64,000 nucleotides of DNA from Solea solea. Taxonomy: Eukaryota; Chordata; Actinopteri; Pleuronectiformes; Soleidae. Below the pieces are notes generated by a model. The model had not been told where the DNA came from. It saw only the letters and a list, made by a program, of their open reading frames with translations, and made no database searches. Made by a program: the position numbers and the translations under genes. Shown here piece by piece: positions 56,287 to 64,000 of this stretch. Where the stretch lies: positions 18,638,686-18,702,685 of the forward strand of contig NC_081143.1 in assembly GCF_958295425.1 (NCBI RefSeq), given 5' to 3'. The first letter of the stretch is position 1. Each line of letters opens with the position of its first letter.

Positions 56287-58783
56287 GTACAGTAAAATTG
56301 TTTCACAGTGGAATTCTAATGGAAAAATTTAAATTTGAATCCCAAAATTTGTCAAGAGAGACTTCCTCAGAAGAAAGTTTACCACATGCACTAACAGCCA
56401 AAAATGATGTCCAGATCAAGAAGAAAAATTCGGTGCTAAACTCTTTTTACAACTTTTATAGCGCAGCTTAAAAAAAAATTCGCAATGTGCTACTTTGCCG
56501 CAAGGTGACGCCCCCATTCCAAATTCTTGCAGCGGGACCGCAGGCCCGCTCCCACCCACAGCGAATCCTGAGGCGTGACGTCAGCGAGAGTGACAAGGAG
56601 GAAGCGGAGCAAAGAAGGGTCAAACTGTGCAAAGACACACAGACCATCATCAGGAAGTTTGACTTCAAAATAAAATAAGCAAAGGCAGCGCCTCTTGGAA
56701 ACTGTCAACGCTTGAGGCTAAAGTATACTTACTTAAACCCTTTACAACCACTTTCACTTTATAGGGCTTTTCCATTGTTTCCCATTCATAGATAATGACA
56801 TCCTTTATCGCATAACTTTGCTGTCTGTTAATATAAACAAAACACCTATTCAACAATAAAAAGGGAAAAAGGGAAAAAGCATAATGTGTGCCCTTTAAGA
56901 TAATTTAAGCAGCAGTCTGGCTAACTTTGAGATAATAAACTGAATAATCTTGACATATTATCTTCTCCAATCTGCAAAACACACACATTTCAGTGTTTAA
57001 CAATAAAAGAGTGACCATGTAGAAAGATCATGACTGGTGACCTGACCAGGGTGGACATTACTGCCTCTCGTCCACTGTCTGTTCCCCTTCCTGACCATCA
57101 AAGGATAATCATTTCAAAGGTTTTAACAAACTTAAAACTTGTTATTTGATGGATGTTTATATATTTATATACATTAAAGCCATGCATGGTTCTAACACCA
57201 GTGGTACGCGAGCTTCCTCTGCTGGAACTCTAGTGGAATATCAGAAATACGGTTCCTCTGTTTATACCAGGGTATGTGATCGGAGTGGAGCTGAGGGTTA
57301 GTGCATAGAAAAGGAAAGAAAATACCAAAAATAATAAGTTAAATAATAATTACAAGAGTCACCTTATCTCACCCTCCATCCAGGAGGATGATGAGAGAGT
57401 AAATTATCTTTTTGGGAATAAATCGGCCTCCTGTGAAATGTCCGTAGCTATTTTCATTCATCATTATCCAATATAGCACCAAATTGCATAACAGCTTGAT
57501 AGCAAGGAGATGTAGGGGTAGATAGGTACTTTGTGATCGACTAGCACCCCTTCCAGGGGGCAAGTAGAAATACTCAGTCACTTGGTGCTGTGGAAATTGG
57601 AGAAAAGCATTACATTACATGTCATTTGGCATTAGCTGTATACTTAACGGTATATACATCTACATCTATCTTCTAAATGGCATCACTGTCAGGCTGCACA
57701 TTTTCTACTTTATCTTCACAAAACAGCAACATGTGTATGGATCAGGTGTAAATAACCATCAGGAACAAAGAGGAAGTGTGGTACTACAGTAAAAATCTTA
57801 AATGTCTGAAACCATGATCCCAGGTCTGAAATGATAGTCACAGCTTAAACTGACTGAACTTATTGGGCAACAGTTTCAGCATGTATGCATGTGGGCAGTT
57901 ACTGTAAATTGGTACATGTGTGCCAAGGACATAAATAAATGTTCCAATTCAGCTTACACACTCACCCCCAATCGTTCTATAATAGACAGCTATAGCTTCA
58001 TTTATTTATTCCCACAAGGGGAAACTCAATTGCAAGAATCAAGAATGACTCATATAGATAAAAATACAGTTCACAGATAAACAAACACCAACACAATATA
58101 TAATTAAAACTATAAGCTACCACTGTAAAAAAGTAACAGCATAGAAAACCATAAGATCCATTCTGTAGAACCAGATGTTAATATCCATCTTTCTTGCATG
58201 TGGGATGGTCCTGTGAGTGAAGGCACTGATGACTTTGGGTTATGAGTTGGACGCCCTCCTTCATCAGCCCATGGCCAAGAGGAAAGGAATTGGGCTTGGT
58301 TGCTGTTTCAGTCCTGGGGTGGGCCAATGTTTGATAATGGTTTTGAATCTAATAGACATCTGTTTACATTTAAAAACCACACACTTACGTTTTAGCTTTT
58401 AACTGCCAGTCAAATTCTATTTAGCCATTCTGAAGCTATTTTATAATGAAATCAAGTAATCTCATTTTGTCATTGACCGTCTGTAACGTCTGACCGAAAC
58501 GAGATAAGTAAAGGGGCGGCTTTTATTTTGAAGGGGGAGCCGGATGCTGTGTAGCACAAGTGTGGCTAGCTTGCCAGCTCGCGGAGCTGTCAGTGGAGCA
58601 GCCCAGTGGTGTAGACAGGCAGGGAAAGCCCTCATACATACACACTCACGGGCGCACACCGAGTCTGTGGTGAGCCTCTGTAACAGGCTGAAAACACCGG
58701 CTGAAAGACAGCGAAGCCAAGAGCTGTAGCATCGATTTGATTTTTATTTATTTTTTATTTTTTTATCCATTCAGTTGGGGGAC

Positions 58784-61700
58784 ATGGCTGATGTAAGTTT
58801 CAACGAGTCGTCCACCGGGGACGTCGCCAATCGCTTCGCTCGCAAAGGCGCTCTGAGGCAAAAGAACGTCTTCGAAATCAAGAACCACAAGTTCATAGCC
58901 AGGTTCTTCAAGCAGCCGACTTTCTGCAGCCACTGCACCGACTTCATCTGGTAAGCTCTCCCTGCCTCACCTCCACCTCCTCCTCCACCCTCCGCGACTA
59001 CTGCTGCCTGTTGCATTATGTTGGACAACTTGAGTGGAGTTCACTCACTCACTCCCTCGCTTACTCCTCGATGCTGTAACACAACTTCATGCTACACTCC
59101 CCCTCTAGTCTTTAATCTCCGCTTTCCTCTTAACATACAGCTGTTTCCACCTTTTTCCTCCTGGTTTTCCACACCGTCGAGATTTTTGTCCAAGCAGTCT
59201 CTCGTATGGGAGGAGTTGTTGTGTTAACAGCCTCTTAACGCGTACAATGACTGGTTGCGTGGCTCTGAGTCAAACTTGTGGCTTCTTTACTGTGAATGGT
59301 TTCTGTTGATTTTGCTTTATATAACAAACCAACAAAATATAATAACATTAAAGCTGAAAGATTTTGGTTTGGTGGACAAAACAAGACATTTGAGACCATT
59401 CTCATTTTGAGATTTTGGGAAAAACTGACATTTTATGGACCAAACAAGTAATTGATTCATCAAGAAAATAACTGACGGATTAAATAATCATGAGGTGCAG
59501 CAGCATCCACAGTGAGAAATAGTTGTATTTAAGCATCATTTTCATTTCCCCCACGATTCATGTGATCCTGAATTAGAGTTGAACAGTTGTAGGAAAATAT
59601 ACGGATATCGTGATTTCACATCAATAATAGAGATGTAAGAAAATCCATCCATCTTCTGCCGCTTTATCCTCCACATGAGGGTTGCGTGGGGCACTGGTGC
59701 CAATCCCAGCTGACATGGGGCGAAAGGCGAGGTGCACCTTGGACAGGTTGCCAGTCCATCACATATGAACAACCATCCACTCTCGCACTCGCACCTATGG
59801 TCAATTTAGAGTGTCCAATTTGCCTAATCGCCATGTTGCATGTTTTTGGACTGTGGGAGGAAACCGGAGAACCTGGAGAACATGCACAAAGGCCCTTGTT
59901 CTGACCGGGATGTGAACCCGGGTCTTCTTGCTGCAAAGGCAAGAGTGCTATGTGAGAAAATACAACACCAAAACATTGCAATATTTCATGGTGTGGTACT
60001 GTATGAATTCTTCAAAGACCTGTAATGAAGCCTCTTTTGGCCATTTGTCTCTCATTGACTCCTCTAACTACACACATATGCATATGACATTGTTATATTT
60101 ACTAAGAGTTAAGATGGGTGGAAAAAAGGGCCTCTGCTTTAAAGCCATCTAAATGGCAAGAGTCCACCGTCTTTGTAGCATTTTCCTCTGATTAACACTG
60201 AAGCTGTGCCCGCTGAGGTTGGACCTGGCTGGAGTCTCAGGATGACTAATAGGTTCCCCTCCTCCTGGCATTAAACTGAGCTTTTTAAAGCTTTATTTGA
60301 AGCTACTGGGTTTAACTGGAGAAGGACTGGAGTATTTACTAATCAAACACTCCTCAGACATTCTGCAGTTTACTGGCAGCGTGAGCTCATGTGGGGAAAA
60401 GAGACACAACACTTCTACACAGAAATGCTTCAGTGTACAGTATGTAAATGACATGACAGTCACGTGACGTACAGAGTGTTGTTTTTGCCGTGTGCTGCAC
60501 TCACTTATGATGACAAAGAATGACAAAGCATTAGTTCCTCGGGTATCATCAGATCCTGTATGTGTATTGTTATTTTTACCCGCTCTCCTACTCTGTAATA
60601 TAATGATCTGAGGTCAGTTTTCTGCTCCTCAGAAAGTGTTGGATGCAACTTCTCAGACCTCTGTGTGGTCTTCAGTTTAGCTACAGGCCATTTAAAAGTT
60701 TGCTGCTTTTTTGCTTGTGCAATATCGACTTATTCACACCGGAAAACTGTCGGCACAGCAGAGTAAACTTTGTATAGAATTGCACCGACGTCTGCACTCA
60801 CTGCTTTTGGCCTTTAACCCTGACAACTTGACAGCATGACCTTTGCCCTATTCAGCACCACCCCTTAACTACACACATGCTCAGCAGGTTCTGAAACTCG
60901 CAGCGAACACCTAGTCATTTTTAAAGAGAGTGTTCATTCAGGTTTCTTTGTTTAGTATGTTAGGGTGTGTAATTAGTCCAGTTATCATTGTATTTAAGTT
61001 AAAACTTTCGCTGGGAGCAACAAGGACATTGGCATGTCGACTAGTGGAGCCAAGAATCGCACCCACAACCTTCTAGTTGACAGCGTCTCGCTCTGCCACT
61101 GTGTTACCGCGTTTGTTTGATGTTGTTAGTACATGTTACAACAGCTGGAACAATAACGTTGGCTTTGAACAAATGTACTTAAAACTCCCATTGACTCGTA
61201 GACGGGGCTCGGATTGTTATTGTAAGCAAGGGTGTAGGTTTGGTTGCAAGAATGGTGGGGGACACCGCGCCGCCGTGTTGTCAGAACAGCACATCTCTGT
61301 GACCGGCAGCTGTGTGATGCGTTCACTGATCCTCGTACAAATCCGCTCACTTTCACTTTGTAACCCTAACCCTCTCTTCTCACAGCATTCGCACACACGT
61401 ACACATTGTCCTGTCTCTAATTTGTGTAGGGATAATCTGGCTTGTAAAAATCCTGCAAAGGAAGACTTGATCTTCTTGCTGTGAGGCAAGAATGGTAGCT
61501 GATGTGTGGCCCAAAGAGGTTGACAACAATTTCATAATAAACCATTTCCTCTTGGATGTGGTTTAGTGCATTGTTTTCATACTGAAATAGGAAGGGCTGT
61601 ATCTAGTCCACACTGTCCAATGTGCTATCGTGTCCAAACACTGTTTGTCATAAATGTTTTTTTTTAAATATTTACTTAAGGCTTGACTGTTCTCTTGCTC

Positions 61701-61858
61701 TGTAGTGGTGTATACATGCATTGTGTGACATTTCTCCGTGTGAATGAATGCATTCACTGTGCTTATGATGACTGTGTCCGAGGCAGAGAACATCTATTGA
61801 ATTCTGCATTTTTTTTGTTTTCACAGGGGTTTTGGAAAACAAGGATTCCAGTGCCAAG
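58784..61858 (+). CDS. prkca: prkca, protein kinase C alpha (first two coding exons; 3' incomplete)
   Basis: Conventional PKC: calcium-, diacylglycerol- and phosphatidylserine-dependent Ser/Thr kinase that moves from cytosol to membrane. Coding exons 58784-58950 and 61827-61858 (32 bp) join in frame (ATC TG-G GGT). The protein starts [20 protein letters not shown], includes the autoinhibitory pseudosubstrate [13 protein letters not shown], and enters the C1A zinc-binding domain ([20 protein letters not shown], then [10 protein letters not shown]). The MADV start and [11 protein letters not shown] point to the alpha rather than the beta paralog, and the APOH neighbour agrees. The remaining C1, C2 and kinase exons are beyond the right edge. 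Confidence 0.95.
59650..59955. repeat. abundant teleost interspersed repeat
   Basis: CCATCCATCTTCTGCCGCTT, then GGTTGCCAGTCCATCAC, TTTGGACTGTGGGAGGAAAC and a GAACCCGGGTCTTCTTGCTG-type end. This family is scattered through fish genomes. A second, partial copy begins at about 63885 and runs off the window. Its classification is not certain to me. Confidence 0.65.
61025..61110 (-). repeat. tRNA-derived SINE fragment
   Basis: Same family as 40035-40110 (AACCTTCTAGTTGACAG and AATCGCACCCAC on the plus strand). Short and decayed. Confidence 0.45.
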
Positions 61859-64000
61859 GTAAAACAAAACTGACGAACACCTGACTCATTCACATGTCAT
61901 CATGAGAGCTGTGTACGTCGCTGTGTCATGAGAACCACGGAAGAAAAAGCTGTTTAAAGGATAGATTTTCATTTGACATGGTTGCACACATTGTAGGGGT
62001 TAAAATCAACTGTTCAATCAAAATAGATCCTTTTTCTATGATGTTTAAGGCACCATCTCTATTTCAGTTTTAAAGATATAATGAAAAGGGCTGTGTGAGT
62101 TCATCTTAATCATGTGTCCAGTGGGAAATGAACCTAGAAAAAACACGCAGTTTTATTTGTGTTTGCAAGTATTCTAAGTTGTTGAGCTTAGTGACTGATA
62201 CAACATCAGATAAATAGACTTGGCATATTAGAAAGGATAGAGATTCCCATGCTACTTATGTCTTACTATTATTACTATTATTTGTTTTGTTTGCAAACCT
62301 TCATTGTGACGTAAGATGGCGGAGTTCACTAAAGCATGACCTAAAGTACAAGGCTTATTCTAAGACTACGAAAAGCATACAATTTGTTTTATTTAAAGCA
62401 ATTATACCACACACTTACAATGAACTAGTAGATTCAATATCCACCAAATAAATCCTCCTAAATGTGACACGCTGGACCGTAACTGCTTTTGCTCCATGTA
62501 AATAGGCCTGTGCAAAAATAATCTGACCAGGATTTTAGGAAAGGAAGAAAGTGGGAAAGAGTTTGAAGGATTCCTGCAATAGAAAAGTACAAAGAGAACA
62601 AGTGTGGAAAGAAAATGTTGAGTCTCCACAGTTGCAACCTTACATTAAAGATGGATTTCCAATCAACCCGCCATTTTGAGTTATAGCGTGCATCAACTCT
62701 GAGAATTCCTTGTCTGATGTGGAAACATCAGGGCTTGCCAAAGTCTGCCCTTGGCCGCGAGTGCCCAGATAACGGTGCAGATATTGTCGGACTCCTCTTT
62801 CACTTTTATATTCTTTTGACCTGTTTTCAGTATATATAGTACAGTACAAAATACAGGTGTAGGGTATACTCACCAATTTTCTTCCTTGTTGCCCTTATTG
62901 GTAATTTAGTTTATTGGCAAGTTGCAGTGAAAGAATGTGATGTGATGTCAGAGTGTGAATCGTGTGTCCTCTTCCTTACAACAAAACAGAAATCCGTAAA
63001 TCCATCTACTTTAATAAAGCATTATGGTCAGAAAAGTAAAATTTACGTCCGGTGAGTTACTTGATTGCCACTTAAAGAGTCGCTCAGCTCTCTGTTGGAG
63101 ATTTAAAGTTTAACACTTTGACATGCTGGGCATTTGATCTCCCAGATCTTAATTCCCTTGAGAGTGTTAGAGTGAGTGAGACACACAGAGATCCTTACCA
63201 AGTTATGACTTATCATACTAATGCTGTCAGATCCCGTGTGTCTGAAAGGGGTCTTTGTCTGATCGGCGTCTGAAGATCCGGTGCAGAAGCGTGCAGATTA
63301 ACCGATGTCGGCATGTAAATCCATCAGTCTTTAAGTGATCTCCTCTCACAGAGGTGAGATGCAGCCTGCTCCTGCTCGGGTGAAGCTAGGATCAGCAGTT
63401 AGTCAATGTGAGGTGTCAGAGTGTTGACAGTGACACCTTGACATGTTTTTGCATAAGCTGACAGGTTCATCTGCATGTCTGCCCACCTCCTTCATTGCTC
63501 TGCTTTTGCAGCAAGTTGTCATCCCGCTTCATGGATACGATCACAGCCATTGATACAGGAGATGATGAATTGAATCATTACAGAGACGCCATGAGAGCCA
63601 CAGGTTTCATCAGGTTTTCAATGCCAACTGTGCTCTGTAGCTCTTTTTGTCCCCTCATGTGTCAAAGCCCTGCGATGCACCTTATGGTCTGCCGATGGCA
63701 AAGTACCAGTTGGGGAACAAATGTGATTGTGATTTGAGTGGTATCATTTTGTGATATGATTTTTGAAGTCAAGCAATATTTAGTGTCTCACACATTGGAG
63801 CATTGCCACATGAGATACTTTTAAAAACGTTCTCACATGTATGTGTTGCATTATTTGACGTAGAACGATCGGAAAACTCATTCACTCTTTGTCTACCGCT
63901 GTATCTTCCACATGAGGGTCGCTGGAGCCAATCCTAGCTGACATAGGGCCAAAGGTAGGGTACACCCTCGACAGTTCGCCAGTCTATCGCAGGTCCAACG
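61859..64000 (+). other. prkca intron 2 (to window edge)
   Basis: No sequence matching the next PKC exon (expected to encode VCCFVVHKRCHEF-like residues) is visible, so intron 2 is longer than 2.1 kb. A copy of the teleost repeat starts at about 63885. Confidence 0.6.
63885..64000. repeat. partial copy of the teleost repeat seen at 59650
   Basis: Contains CTACCGCTGTATCTTCCACATGAGGGT and a GTTCGCCAGTCTATCGCAGG-type core equivalent to the first 110 bp of the 59650 copy; cut by the window edge. Confidence 0.6.

Larger units (their letters stand above)
55186..58783. other. intergenic region between divergent apoh paralog 2 and prkca
   Basis: About 3.6 kb with the apoh promoter at the left, an inverted-repeat element at 55771-56286, and the prkca 5' region at the right (GC-rich from about 58500). 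A short GC-rich patch near 56500-56700 contains the CRE-like palindrome TGACGTCA. I see no supported gene between them. Confidence 0.55.
58951..61826 (+). other. prkca intron 1
   Basis: 2.9 kb. It contains a fish interspersed repeat (about 59650-59955) and a SINE fragment (61025-61110). Otherwise unannotated; open frames here lack support. Confidence 0.6.

Overview
This is a piece of a vertebrate nuclear genome, almost certainly a teleost fish. Genes are split into exons with GT-AG introns, and many abundant teleost repeats are present (tRNA-derived SINEs, deleted Tc1 elements, TTAA MITEs, an L2/CR1-like LINE tail, hAT remnants). Gene order BPTF - NOL11 - APOH-like - PRKCA corresponds to genes that share human 17q24, so this is conserved synteny. 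No prokaryotic features, CRISPR array or phage was seen.

Layout. (1) 24-21501, minus: 20 coding exons of bptf, the large NURF chromatin-remodelling subunit, from the initiator ATG to within the C-terminal half; the last exons (second PHD finger, bromodomain) lie left of the window. (2) 21.5-28.1 kb: a repeat-rich intergenic block holding a 1.8-kb foldback element with a SINE inside it, an intact tRNA-Ser(AGA) gene followed by a 21-bp minisatellite and a duplicated tRNA 3' half, and a hAT element invaded by an inverted-LTR retroelement that itself carries a LINE fragment. (3) 28529-37463, minus: complete nol11, 18 exons, 727 aa. (4) 39078-43818 and 45532-55185, minus: two tandem paralogs of apoh (beta-2-glycoprotein I), each with 8 coding exons, a signal peptide and five sushi domains. 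Intron 5 of the second carries a full-length, open L1-type LINE (46.8-52.9 kb). (5) 58784 to the right edge, plus: first two coding exons of prkca, divergent from apoh as in human.

How the genes relate. bptf (nuclear remodeller), nol11 (nucleolar, rRNA synthesis) and prkca (lipid-activated kinase) are housekeeping or signalling genes with no operon-like relationship. The two apoh-like genes are a tandem duplication of a secreted plasma protein with nearly identical exon lengths that diverge in the last exon. I found no convincing undescribed multi-gene system. The most unusual items are the retroelement bounded by two inverted LTRs with a perfect 5-bp target duplication, the SINE-containing foldback element, the duplicated tRNA 3' half with minisatellite, and the repeat-extended C-terminus of one apoh paralog. 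All exon coordinates were read by eye from splice signals and protein similarity.
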